Of a DNA stretch of 58,044 nucleotides, positions 44,867 to 56,100 are shown piece by piece. Below the pieces are notes generated by a model. The model made no database searches. It was given only the letters and a program-made list of their open reading frames with translations, and was not told where the DNA came from. The position numbers and the translations under genes are program-made. Location: positions 170,465 to 228,508 of the forward strand of contig WELB01000056.1 in NCBI GenBank assembly GCA_009602725.1, read 5' to 3'. How positions within the stretch are numbered: position 1 is the stretch's first letter; each line of letters starts with the position of its first letter. The stretch comes from Spirogloea muscicola (Eukaryota; Streptophyta; Zygnematophyceae; Spirogloeales; Spirogloeaceae).

Positions 44867-45790
44867 TCATGCATCAAATTGCTCCTGCTTGCGGGCTTGA
44901 TTGTCATGTGATGACTTCACGGCTGCATAGTCCGCGAGAGTCTGCTTCGCCAGTATCTCCGAGAAGTTTGCCTTTTAAGTCATGTGGACGTTAGCGTCGG
45001 GGCTGGGTCGATTTTGTTGCTGTCATACTGTCTTGTGACTGCGGACCTTGTTGCATCACTCTCATTGCGCAGACTGTTGGCAAACCAGCTCTTGCCCATG
45101 CGCCAGTAGCGACATGCAAAAGCAGGAGCCACTGAAAACTTCATGAAACCTGGTCACAGTAGATGTGACTACACGACTGCCAAGATCCTCCAGGTACTGA
45201 GGCTTGAACACTAGACAAGGACTCGGACCAGGACAGCTTTGAGTTGATGCTTGACTTCGTTACATTCAGAGTTCATTGGCACTGTCAATCTGAGCATTGC
45301 TGGTCCGATGGATGTCTAGTAAGTCGCTGAGCCTTCGGCTGGCTTCGGACCTCTGGCCATCAAGGACCTGCGCTGTAGCTGCCCGCCCCATTTGCAGCAT
45401 CGAAAGATAGCTAAAACACCTCTGCGGGCAGGTCAGAAAAGGCGTCATCTGGAGTGCTTGCTGCAATGCGCGCAGCTAAGTTTAGGCGAGTGCTTGCTTA
45501 TGTCTGCAAAGAAACGGGTCAACATTGCCATACAGCCTGAGGCCTTTCCTAGAAGCCTAAGAGACCGAGTTGGTGTGGCGGGCAGTCAACAAAAGTGACT
45601 ATGAAAGTCTCTGCAGCTACCCAAGAGCCCCCTTTGCAGTCGTCCTCGGCGACCTTGACAAGCCTTTCCATTGCGTGTGGCCCGGTTGTCAAGCAAGCAA
45701 GATGGCAGACAGTGTGCATAATCTCAGCCTCTGCCAAGGTGCGGACCAGCCGCCAGACGAAGCGAAGCATCGAGGCACTCTGCAGACAAT
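44867..45790 (-). CDS. Probable unidentified multi-exon gene
   Basis: Three minus-strand stretches look coding and have plausible splice edges. First, after a TCTGCAG acceptor at about 45782: SASMLRFVWRLVRTLAEAE then CHLACLTTGPHAMERLVKV. Second, after GCCCGCAG near 45427: CFSYLSMLQMGRAATAQVLD and SEASRRLSDLLDIHR. Third, ending at the stop at 44867: ANFSEILAKQTLADYAAVKS then ARKQEQFDA. The amphipathic, Glu/Lys/Ala-rich last part suggests a helical or coiled C terminus. I do not recognise the family and cannot define the 5' end. It may include further exons toward 45.9 kb. Confidence 0.3.
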
Positions 45791-46121
45791 GTGAGAAGCT
45801 GATCTGACTACGTAGCATTGTGACGTCTTGGGTTTCCTAACTGACACTGAGAACAAGCGCAATGGTGGAGGATCCATGTTGATCTAGCAAGAGTAGACTC
45901 GCGCAGAAGATGAGAAGTAGGAGCTAATGAACATGAGCTCCAGATCTCAAGGTCTCAGGAACAAATCGGCAAGCCCACAACGAGTATGCAAGCCTGCATT
46001 TGCGGCAAGCTGCATAACATCAAGCTGCATGGCAGAGGGGCGAGACGCCCGGCCAGCACAGGACAAGCAAGGCCTGGGGCGCCCAGCAGGGGTGCTGGCC
46101 CTGGCGCCGCCATGGCGGCCT

Positions 46122-46409
46122 CTATCGACTGCTGCTGGTGAGCCCGCCGACGATGCTGGTGGCGGCCAGGACGGCGACGACCTCGGCGGCGGCGACGGCG
46201 CCGGCCTGCTGTGCGGGGGAGAGTGAGATGGAGGGCGCGCCGAAGCCGAGGCCGGCGGCCGCGTCGCCCGCTGCCGCCTGAATGTCCTTGATCAGCTTCG
46301 GCTTCCGGAGCCCGAACAGCGGCACGTCCACGGCGCGCGCCGGCTGCGGCGCCGCCACCGCAAGCAGCGCCGCCAGCGCCGCAGCGCCAATGGCGGCGCG
46401 CCNGGCCAT
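46122..46409 (-). CDS. Small putative thylakoid lumen or membrane protein
   Basis: A 95-residue frame begins at the ATG at 46409 (N at 46403) and stops at 46122. It has an Ala-rich hydrophobic N-terminal segment (AAIGAAALAALLAVAAPQPA) ending in a signal-peptidase-like Ala-Arg-Ala site. A mature part with VDVPLFGLRKPKLIKDIQ follows, then a second hydrophobic segment near the C terminus (GAVAAAEVVAVLAATSIVGG). A cleavable lumen-targeting signal followed by a short protein with one membrane segment fits small photosystem-associated proteins, but I cannot name it. A plastid transit peptide would need an upstream exon that I did not find. It diverges from the copper transporter. Confidence 0.45.
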   Translation of the reverse strand: MAXRAAIGAAALAALLAVAAPQPARAVDVPLFGLRKPKLIKDIQAAAGDAAAGLGFGAPSISLSPAQQAGAVAAAEVVAVLAATSIVGGLTSSSR

Positions 46410-47039
46410 GGCGGAGGCGGCGGCAATGGAGGGGGAGGGCGCGAGAGGGGATCGGGCAGCTGCGATTGGTCAGCCTGGGGATGACGGCCGCAGGGCCCCC
46501 GCACCGGAGATTGCACAGGAGTGGAGTCCAAATAGTCAGTTGACTGACCTCACTTGGCATTCAGATAGACCTTTCTTTCCACGGACATGTCACCATCTTT
46601 GTTAGGCCTTATTCGAGGTCGGTACGAAGACAAAGTGGTAGCAGAGCCAATCTGGCAGTGCGACGAAACCACAGACGATCGACGGAGCACAGAAGCACAG
46701 AAGGAAGACTCTCCAGTGAAGGCGATGCCTGCAATTGGCCAGCCAAGAGGGGAAGGGAATGAAAGGAAGTTCGAAGGGGCCAGGAAAGCACAGAAGCATT
46801 GAGCTCTTCCCGAGATAAATAAGCACAGTAGGACTCTCTGATCCGTGGAGAATAGGAAATAAGCGGATAATAGTCTACACTGAAGACCGGAAGCTGACCA
46901 CCGACTGACCAAAGAGCGTCAAAGAGCGACCTCCGTCGCGCGCGCAGCCAGGCGCCTTGCCCCCTCGGTCACATTAGAAACCCTAAAGCCTGGCTCGAAC
47001 TGCAAGCCCCTTGTCTGCGCCCTGTGAGCGGCGGCGGCC
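46410..47039. other. Intergenic region between divergent genes, with a decayed repeat tail
   Basis: At 46690-46800, TCTCCAGTGAAGGCGATGCC and GGCCAGCCAAGAGG resemble the complement of the retrotransposon tail variant seen near 29.42 kb and 42.2 kb. A GAAACCCTAAAGCC telomere-like box lies at 46976, 64 nt before the copper transporter ATG. Otherwise nothing recognised. Confidence 0.4.
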
Positions 47040-48399
47040 ATGGCGGAGCACCACGGCGCCGGCGGGCCCGGCGGCGAGGCGCAGCGCCACTCCATGCGCA
47101 TGATGCACATGTCCTTCTACTGGGGCAAGGAGGTGCGCCGCCGCCACTAAACCCTACACCCTCACCCTCAGGTCAGGCCGAGGAGGCCTCCGACGGCAGC
47201 GACGCCAGCGCTGCGATCTGACGGCGGCGTCAGGTGACGGCCAGGTGACGGTGCTGTTCGACTCGTGGTCGACGGCCTCGTGGGCGGCCTACTGGGCGGC
47301 GCTGGCGGCCATCTTCGCGGCCTGCCTCGCCCACGAGTGGCTGACGGCCGTGCGGTCCCGCGCCGAGGCCGCGCACCGTCTGGCGGCGGCGCCCGGCAAG
47401 CCCGGCGGCCTGCTCGACAACGAGGGCGGCGAGCCCAGCTCGTCGGCGTGAGGCTCTCCGGGAACCCACAAAGCCCACTAGCTCGGGCCTTCTCATGAGA
47501 TGCTGGCAAGCCCAGTGTCGGAGTCCGTGGCGAGCAGAAGCAGGGGGATCCTCTGTCTTATCTCGTCATCTCGCTAATAGCCATAGGGGAACCTGCGGCT
47601 AAATCAACTCTTGCATGGCAGACTACTTCAGCTGGTTAGAACGACGAGTGACGTAACAGGAGTTTGGTTGCTTCGTGACAATTTCAACTCTCTCTGCAGC
47701 TTCCAAGTGGTGTAGTGAAATGGTGGTTTGTTGCAATTCGAAATTGATGTCGAAGTGAGGCTATCGTAATCTAGTCCAGGCGCGCAGCGGGAGTGAGTAG
47801 GCCAATGTCGTCCAGGTTAGAGCGTAGTGGAGCTCCACGGCACGCCTTGGAATGACGAGCCGGCCGACGTCTGTGTAGGGGCAAGGGGCGGCCCGTGCGG
47901 CGAGGCTCGGGGCTCTCAGACTCGCTCTTGTTGCTCGGCGGCGCGCCTGCCAGGGCCCACGCACGTTTCTCCGCGGCTCCGCAGGCTGTCCTGTCGGCTC
48001 TCTATGGCCTCAACGTCGCCGGCAGCTACCTCATCATGCTCGCTGTCATGACCTTCAATGGTCAGCGCCCTCTCACTCATCTGCCACATCTTCTACTTGT
48101 TGTCCAATGAGCAGGCCACGGCTCTCGCTACGGTCCACCGTATGCAGTAAATTGGTTTCGTCCAGCCTTCCTTGGGGTTGCTGGTGCTCTAGCTGCTGTG
48201 GGCTGTGTACTGCAGCTAGATGGAAAGGCAGCAAAGTCTCTTGCTTACAGAAGATCATCTTGTCTGTGTGGCTGTACCAGGTGGGGTGTTCCTGGCAGTG
48301 GTTCTCGGCTTGACAGTGGGCTACTTCGCGTTCGGGTGTCTCAGGGGGCAGCCTTTGGGGAGTAGTAGTAGCACATCGGAGCTATGTTGTCCTTCTTAA
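47040..48399 (+). CDS. Ctr/COPT-family copper transporter (4 exons)
   Basis: High-affinity Cu(I) uptake channel, a trimer in the plasma or organelle membrane. Exon 1 (47040-47132): His/Met-rich extracellular start MAEHHGAGG...HSMRMMHMSFYWGKE. Exon 2 (47244 to about 47449): VTVLFDSWSTASWAAYWAAL, the first membrane helix, then a loop. Exon 3 (about 47952-48060): AVLSALYGLNVAGSYLIMLAVMTFNG with the M-x3-M copper motif in MLAVM. Exon 4 (about 48281-48399): GVFLAVVLGLTVGYFAFG with GLTVG as the G-x3-G helix-packing motif, then stop. All three helices and the Met motifs are present, and the length is near 150-160 residues as usual. The exon 2/3 joint is the least certain. Intron 1 carries CTAAACCCTACACCC. 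Confidence 0.88.
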
Positions 48400-48851
48400 G
48401 GGATGTGCAAACCTGCTCATTGCCTAAAATGACGCTCTCACCAAAGTGTGGTGTGTAAAGTACCATCGCAAGCTCTATGGGTACGAACATGTCGCCAGGA
48501 TTGACTGCGCGCTTGACCTGCCACCACCATAGATTGCTATGGCAATGTTGTATGGCTAATAGCTACTCCACACATTCTTTACAACACAATGAATCATAGG
48601 TTGTACACCAGTATAACCGTCTTTTCTTCTCAGAAACTTTCTCTTCTCAGAAAATGTCATAGCATAATTGTACATGTTTGTTGATTGTCATCAAGGCATG
48701 ACAAAGCCCTTGATTCTCTGACTATCAAGACAACATTGCAGCAGTATCTTGCCGCAACTTGGTCCTGCTTTGCTTCACAGAGTCTGACATCCAAAGAAAT
48801 GGCATATGGAGATCAAGTTGGCAATTTGATCGAAGCTAAACCTCCCAGCTG
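48400..48851. other. Convergent 3' region between copper transporter and panB-like gene
   Basis: No coding block; presumably both 3' untranslated regions. Confidence 0.5.
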
Positions 48852-51368
48852 TTAATCTGGAGGAGTTTTGATTGGCGGTTCACCAGCTTCCACGTCCTTC
48901 TGGGCAGCCTTGGAGGCAGCAGTCACCGCATCCTCGTAGCCTCGCCGTGCAAGCTCCTCTAGGAGCTGACTCGTCTGCTGGTCTTCGATCCTGTACGGTG
49001 TGTGCATGGGTGAAGGGAAGGCTCCGGAGGCAACCTCGTCCCTGTATGCTGTGAGACCTTCCTGTATTGCGACACCCACAGCTGCGTACTGCTTGCTGAA
49101 CTTTGGCGTCACCTGCAGGCTCTTGGCAGCACACATCAACTTATCTGAGAAACAGAAGCAAGCTCTAGGCCGTCATGCCTAGGAGATCAAGGGGTGGGCT
49201 TCTAAGCTGCGTCCTAAGACTTGGGCTTCTGGTTCTCATTTCAGCTTCTCTATCTTCGCTTTGGCATTAAGCCTCACTGGCGACTCCTAATACAGTGGCA
49301 TTGAACCTCGGAACCAAGATGGTGGCAAAAGTGGCTGACGTATTCTAGCATAAAAGTTGCTATTCATAGGTCTTGGATGATTCTATCTACATGCAGGTTG
49401 TGTCATACTTCGCAGATATGTGCAATGCTCTACCTTTGCATGATGCGGATGCTGCATCATACCAAGAAGGTCGTGATAGACAAGGACCTGCCAAAAGAAA
49501 GACAGAGCATGAACAAGTTGAGGATAGCAGTCTGAGCAGCTATACCTCTACCTTCGTGTCTGAGCCTCTCTGTCAAAGGCGAGCTAAATTTGCTAAAGCC
49601 TTCTTGGTCTTTCTGAGGCCGGGGCATCTGTGATTAATGTTCAAGTCCAAGGCCGAGTGCCAGGCATCCTCACCTGCCCACTGCAGTAGGGACCTGCACC
49701 TATACCGATGGTTGGGATGTTGGTCACAGCTGTCACCGCTGCTGCTACTGGAGAGGGTATGCACTCCAGCACCAGAGCAAAACATCCGCCCTCCTGGAGT
49801 GCGAGGGCCTGCTCCACAACCTGCCGAAGCGCGTATAGTTCCGTTGTAAAATCTGCAAGTGTGAGGAAGTTGCAACAGCGACAACGGTGTCTTCAACGAT
49901 GTCAGCAGAGTAATGGATGTTAGAACATGCCGATGCCACAATGGTGGAACTGGGATATTGACCTGCATTGCCCCCGAGGCACTGCGGCCCTGGGGCCGAA
50001 AGCCGCCGAGGCTGCTGATGGCCTGCGGCGTAAGGCCCACGTGGCCCATCACAGCAATGCCAGCCTCAGATATGGCCTTGGCGGCCGCCACGCGGGACCC
50101 CCGACCGCCCTCCATCTTCACTGCGTCCATGTTGCCCTCCTTCAGAAGCCGCACAGCACTTGCCACTGCCTGACAATGGATGCTTGTGGTGAGTCCCATA
50201 CTTTGACATGTGCGGCTGCGTCTGGACTGGAGATTCCATGCTGTGGAGGTTAGAAGAGTAGACAGATTTTCCAACCAGTGAATGTGGAAGTACCACTGAG
50301 GATATAACTGACCTCGCACTAAGCATCCACGTGCAATACTGCTCGAAAAATTTGTGAGAAATACGATGAGTACAAGAAGAGAAAGAGACGTTGCCCGACC
50401 TGCTGCGAGCCTTGCTCGTAACTACCAAAGGGCAGGTCTCCAACGAGCAGAGGCTTCCGAGCACCCCTCGCAACTGCCCTGTCGACACTGGCAAGAAGGA
50501 CATGAGATGGCCAGTGCTGCAAGAGTAATTGAGATGCATCTCTTGCCATGGACAAGGTGGCAAGCACTGACAGGAGAGCGCTGCTGGAGTGGCACTTAGT
50601 CGCCCTGTGATCAGCAGTCAACATCTAGGTGTGTCTTCCGAAGCTAAAGCACTGGTCACTGAGGAGTAGAGTGCAAGGCGAGCCCTTCACCTGCAGTGCA
50701 GTAGCATGTCCTCCATGGTAACTGGCAAGGTGGTGTCGTGACCGTGAACAACCATGCCCACGGAATCTCCGACTAAGCAGATGTCAATGCCAGCCTGAGT
50801 CAATCCGGCGGTCCAGCGCACGTGAGCAGAAGCCCGAGCTCCAGTCAGAACGGTTCCACAGGCACACGAAGCAAGCAACTGCTTCGAGCGATGTGAAGCT
50901 TGTTGGGCAAGCCCAGTGTTCAGAAGAGGGCTCTAGGAGAGATAAACCTTGAGACTTTCAGAGATTTACTAGGATTCAGAAATCACAGGGCTTGCTTAAG
51001 TGAGAGGTTTAGATGGGTGTAGCTGAGGAGGCTGCTGTTGTCACCTGGTCGACGTGCACGCCAGAAGGGTAGTCGTACGCCGTGACCATGCTGATGGGCT
51101 CACCGCGGGCGTACTTGAGCTCCAGCTGCCGCAGCGTGACCCGCTTCCACGGCGACTGCGGCTGCGGGCCGCCGTACACGGTGCTTTCCGGCAGGTTGGA
51201 CATGGAACGGCACCGCCCAGAAGGCCACAACGTCGGCTGGCGTCGCCGCTGCTGCTGCTGCCGTTGCGACTTAAAGTGAAGTGTCGTGAGTCTGCCGACG
51301 CAGCCCAGCTGCAGGAGCTGCTGGCCAGCATGCGTGAGGGACGATAGAGCCCGAACGGCCGTCGCCAT
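48852..51368 (-). CDS. panB: Ketopantoate hydroxymethyltransferase (mitochondrial), multi-exon
   Basis: First committed step of pantothenate synthesis: transfers a hydroxymethyl group from methylene-THF to 2-oxoisovalerate, mitochondrial in plants. The ATG at 51368 opens [18 protein letters not shown], an Arg/Ser/Leu-rich leader. Blocks: [64 protein letters not shown] (50815-50700), [21 protein letters not shown] (about 50490-50420), [40 protein letters not shown], the [13 protein letters not shown] and PTIGIGAG region (49840-49700), HDLLGM-type sequence, and the last exon (to 48852) with [19 protein letters not shown]. Metal-binding Asp and the YDYPS substrate loop are present. In-frame sequence upstream of 51368 has no ATG. 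It is oriented like MLH1 but 1.7 kb away, with no sign of joint regulation. Confidence 0.9.
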
Positions 51369-52860
51369 GTTGCCAAGAGGAGCGGCGACGTGGGAGCTGT
51401 CACGAAGCCGTTCTGCACGGCCGTGCTGAACGGGACTGCTCGGGGACTCCGAGCTGGTGGCGGCAATGGAAGCGGCTACAGCAGTGGCAGCGATGGCAGT
51501 TGAAACTGTGGCAACTCTGGCTGGCTTCAAGTGAGTTTCTGAGGGCCTAAGTCAACACGTTGGTGCACATGCAACACCTTTTCTCTTGCAATAGCCGCTA
51601 ATGGCGATGGAGGCGTGCCCAAGACGTTAAGCTTATTGGGTTGACTACAACCTAGCACATCTGCGCAGCACATACCTCAGCTGTCTGGTACTACAACAAG
51701 CACGCCCCTGCACATTCTAGACTGCGGGTTCACCTCCATGCTCCCTTCTAAGATTTCCAATTTGAAAGTCAAATTAGAAGCCCTCTTGTGAAGGTTTCAA
51801 ATGGCTAGCTTTGTCCTCTTGTCAACATGTCATCAATCTTTGTAGCCCAGCGAGCAAAATTGTCTGCATGTACTGGTAAGGGAATCAAAGAGCTCCGTTA
51901 GGAATGAGCCGCTGTCGGTTAGGAATGATGTAGGAAAGCAGCTCAGCTTCTTGCTAGTGTTTCAAGGAAGATCGGTTTATTGGGTTGTTGAGATCGTGAG
52001 ATGTTTCGTTCTTCACTCATCCTTGCAGAATTATCGTGTTTGTTCAGCAACCTACTTCTCTGTTGCAGTAGCGACATAATTAAAGGTTAGTCGGTCCAAC
52101 AGGCATCTGAAAGGAGAAGAAGCCAAGTAATGCGTGGATATTACATAGATTTAGTTATCCAAAAACTTGCATTGTACAGGTTCATGGAGCTTGTTGGTGG
52201 TGTTGCGGGCACATCAAGCTCCGGTATTTGCACATAAAGTGCACGATCAGTGGCTGGTCAACACAGGCCTGTCACTTGCACAGCATTTAGGTAATTTGTC
52301 ACTCAACCTGAATGCTTTCAGCTGCCATGAATGTACAAGTAGCCATTCCAACAGTAGCGTGGAATGCGGACCAGCCACATCTTTCTGCTTGCCAGGCACT
52401 AAACACATCACTGCTGTTTCACTGTGAGTTACTTGACGTTCATGCTACTGTTTATGTTTCTTTGCCATGTATCTATTCGCGTTGGAAGGTCGCCAATGCT
52501 GTAACACGTGAAAATAAATTAAATTAGTTAATAAATTCATTAATTAAATGACTCTAAACATAGAGTGGTCTGCTGTATGCGTTAGCGTGCTGTTATTGAG
52601 TTATTGCTGTGTGCTTCCACCGAGAATCAGAAGAGGCCCCAGCTAGTGGACGCTCCGACTTGAAGCTTGTGATAAATAGTAGGCTAAGGCTGTTCCCTAA
52701 GGCTGCTCAATCAAGACCTGAAGAGATCTTGATGATGTCTTCGGCACTCACTGTTTGTATATCCAAGTGATCAGTGATGTAGTAGCCTCTGACTACGATC
52801 ACTGCATCTAGCAGCAATATTAGACAGCTGACTACTCGATGCATTGGAGTCTGTTGCATC
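51369..52860. other. Intergenic region between panB and MLH1, no gene recognised
   Basis: Contains an AT-rich stretch (52505-52545) made of AATTAAATTAG-like words. Open frames are short. The right part may hold MLH1 3' untranslated sequence. Confidence 0.45.
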
Positions 52861-52869
52861 AGTGGGCAG

Positions 52870-52986
52870 CTTGTCCGACTTGCTTGTCCTCTCTCTATCA
52901 GCTTACCAGAATATGGCTCCTTAACAACGTACACTGAGGAATATGCATGTCTAGCAACTAAGAGAGGACAAGCAAGTTCGGACAAG
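52870..52986. repeat. Inverted repeat, arms about 25 nt, loop about 66 nt
   Basis: CTTGTCCGACTTGCTTGTCC + TCTCT at 52870-52894 is the reverse complement of AGAGAGGACAAGCAAGTTCG + GACAAG at 52961-52986, except for a single extra base. It could fold into a long hairpin RNA or mark the ends of a small element. It sits about 120 nt beyond the MLH1 stop codon, possibly in its 3' untranslated region. Confidence 0.85.
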
Positions 52987-53109
52987 GGAAGAAGACGCAG
53001 TTATTAGCCGCTGTACAGCTGCAAAATGTGGAATATCCAAGTGGCAAATGATAGAGGCACGAGGAGGGTGTACTTCAGCTTTGAGCATACTTGTACCTTG
53101 TGATCTTCA

Positions 53110-56100
53110 TCAGCATCTCTCGAAGATCTTATAGAGGTCCTCCAATGCTGCAATCTGCATTGCGGAAAGAAGCTTCTGCCTGAGCGATATCGTCTTGGCA
53201 ACTGCACATGCTTTCAAATCATATTTCATCCAAGATCATAAGAGAGAGAAGGCGCGCGGGGCGCATGAAAAAAATGGAGGCCAATTCAAGCCGATACATT
53301 ATTCAGGCATAAAAGAGTAAGTGCACACAGCACATAACTTTGTCATATGCTGGTTGCTGAATGACCTGGACAAATGTGCCGTCAGTAGCCAGATGAGTTG
53401 GGGGAACGAGAAAGAACTTCATGGCTGGTAGAAGCAGGTGCTGTATGGTCCACTCTCGTTGGGCCCACGCAACCTCTGCTTCTGCCAAGTATGCACTGCC
53501 ATCCTCAACTTCCTCTTGGCAGCCTGCCAAATTCCATGTGCACATAGCCAGACAGTTTCTCAGATCATTGAAGTCCAGAAAGCAGTCCTGTCTACTCTGA
53601 GCACACACTCAAATGCAGAAGGGATCGAAGCCCACCAGCTCGAACATTGTGAGAAAAACATAGCAGTTGTGTAAATCTCTACTACATACCGGCAGCTACG
53701 TCAACCACTGTTCCTTCTCTTGCCACATCGACCTGCTCTTCAGACGCTACATGTTTTTTCAAGGAAACTTCCACTTTGGCGTTGGGAGAAGGCAGCAGAG
53801 GCGGATGACAGCAGTAGAACTCTGCGATGACTGTGGCAATGGAGTCAAAGCACTCCTTCTCTGACTCCCAATCGACCTGCTCACAATGTGGTGGGTCTGA
53901 GCACCGTGGTGAGTACGTATATAGTCAATGTCTGACCTTGTTGACGTGCAGAGGTCCTCCTGGCTTAGTAGCAGATCAAGGTTAAAGATGCAACTCCTTA
54001 AAGCCCATGACTCACTTTAGGAATGATGTCATTCGTTCAATAATTCAGAACAAGACCACGGGAGAGAGCTGAGAAACGACCAAAAATGAGTGAGTCAAGG
54101 ATGGGAACGCACATTGTTGCTGAGTAGGAGCACGAATTGTGGAAGGAGGTCAAGGTCTGGCGTGTGTTGGTCAAGCACCATCGAAATCGTATGCAGGTTT
54201 CCGGCCTCGTCGATGTCTATGGCAAAGTACTCACGTAGCATCTCTGCTTTGCAGAGCAGTAACTCCTTGTTTAACTGGTCCAAGTAATCAGAGGTAGTCC
54301 CAGCAAAAGAGAGAATTTTTAGAAAGTCCTCGCAAGACCCAAAAATTGCACGTAAGCTAACATTCCTACAAGAGTAACGGCTCACCTCCGCAATCTTTTC
54401 CTTGGGCCCGTCGTTCTCCTGCCAGTTGCCCAGGCGCTCCTCGTCGTCCAAAGCCATCAGCAGGAGCTCAAGCAGAGGAGCTGGAGAGCTCAGCTTGATA
54501 GCGTTGAAGTGGGAGAAGCGTCTGATAGCTTGCTGGTAGAACAGCTCCTTGCTGCCATCATGCAGGGCAATATAGTGGACATGCAAGAGGCTTCAATTAC
54601 GGCTGAATCTGTTGCAGGACAGGAGAGGCTGACGAAAGTTTGGCACATCGCTGCACAGTCAAAGTACATCAAGAGAGAAGTTGTATACGGGCAAACGGAA
54701 GCAAGAGCACCTCAGTGTGACAATGTTGACAAGGTACAGCTTGGTCTTGTGCTGAATCAAGGCGAAGTCGTCGTCCGCCATGCCCACATATGTGTTCTGC
54801 TTCACAATGTCAGAAAGGCCTGCAAAAGGCCTCTAAGTAGTCATCACAAGTACCCTTGCTTTCAAGCGAAACAGGCCCCAACGTGCACCTAGGACCCAAA
54901 CTTCTCAATCACTTCAAAGCATGACCTTACAAACCTCTCACCCTAAATGCTGAAGTGCTAGCTGGCCCTGTCCACCTGGTCATGAACACTATTGAATCAG
55001 GCCAGCTGTTTTCACCACCATGGGCACCTTGGTCAATGGCTGCCAGCAACTCCTGTATGCTCGTCAGATCAGCACTTACTAGTGGGTTCCGCCTCTGCCT
55101 CACAGCTCGTCTGTTCAGCAAACTATAATGTCAAATGATGTGTTGATACGCAACGATGCAGAAGGCCCTTGCAGCTCCATCGTGGCACGTGACAGTGAAA
55201 GAAGGCCAAGGTGGGCTGCAGCAATCAATGCAACTCTTTCTGTGCTTCATCTATATACAATCAGAATAAGCACTTGGCGTTTCCCTCATAGGAAGCAGTC
55301 GGAAGCAAGCAAAGAAGGCTTGCCTGGTTGCTGCAAGGGAAACTGCACCAGCATCTGCATCATTCTGCTTCTGCAATTGCGCAGGTGTTCTTTGCTCCAA
55401 GAAGGCGTGCAACCTCCCCGCAGGATTCAAGTTGTCAGTTCGCACCAGCTTGTTAACAGGGGCTTTCTGTGAAGCTTGTGTGGGACCTGCAATAACATCC
55501 CAATCAAGCTGGACTTAGAAGGCAGCTTCACTGCAACTGCAAGTCAAGAGGAGCACAAGGTTATCCAATTACAACAACAACATCTGTGGTACCTTGAGTG
55601 CGAGGTGAATTGTCCTCTGCACTGCTCTGCGTAATTGCTGCTGCACCAGGCAGCAATGTCTGGTAGAAAGACAAAGGGCAGACTGGCAGGGTTTGATGAG
55701 CTTCCTGTGATGAAAGATTGGCTGTGGAGAAGGATGGGTCCTGCTCAAGGGTGCATGGCATCTCCATAATCCTCAGAGGCAGACAGTGAGATGCAGAGTC
55801 TGATATTGCCATTGCACCTGAGTGTAGAATGTCGTAGATGTGTTCGAATCCAGAAGCTTAACCTCCACAGCCAGCTGTACTCGTTCCACCAGAAGCTCCT
55901 GATTTAAGAAGGTAACCTGCAGTAGTAAAAGGAGTCAGTGAGCCTCAGGGCCCCCACGTGCATATGCCTTCCTGAGAGGATGACAAGGCATGGTAAGGCT
56001 GCATAAGGCTTCCAAAAGGAGGCTTGACAATATAGCACACTGACCTCGCACTTAGTTGGATGCACGTTGACATCGACCTCCTCGGGGGGGAGGGTGATGG

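Noticed and set aside
46282-46605. 107-codon plus-strand frame opposite the thylakoid protein
   Set aside because: The minus-strand reading has a signal-like start and cleavage site, while the plus reading is low-complexity Ala-rich sequence.
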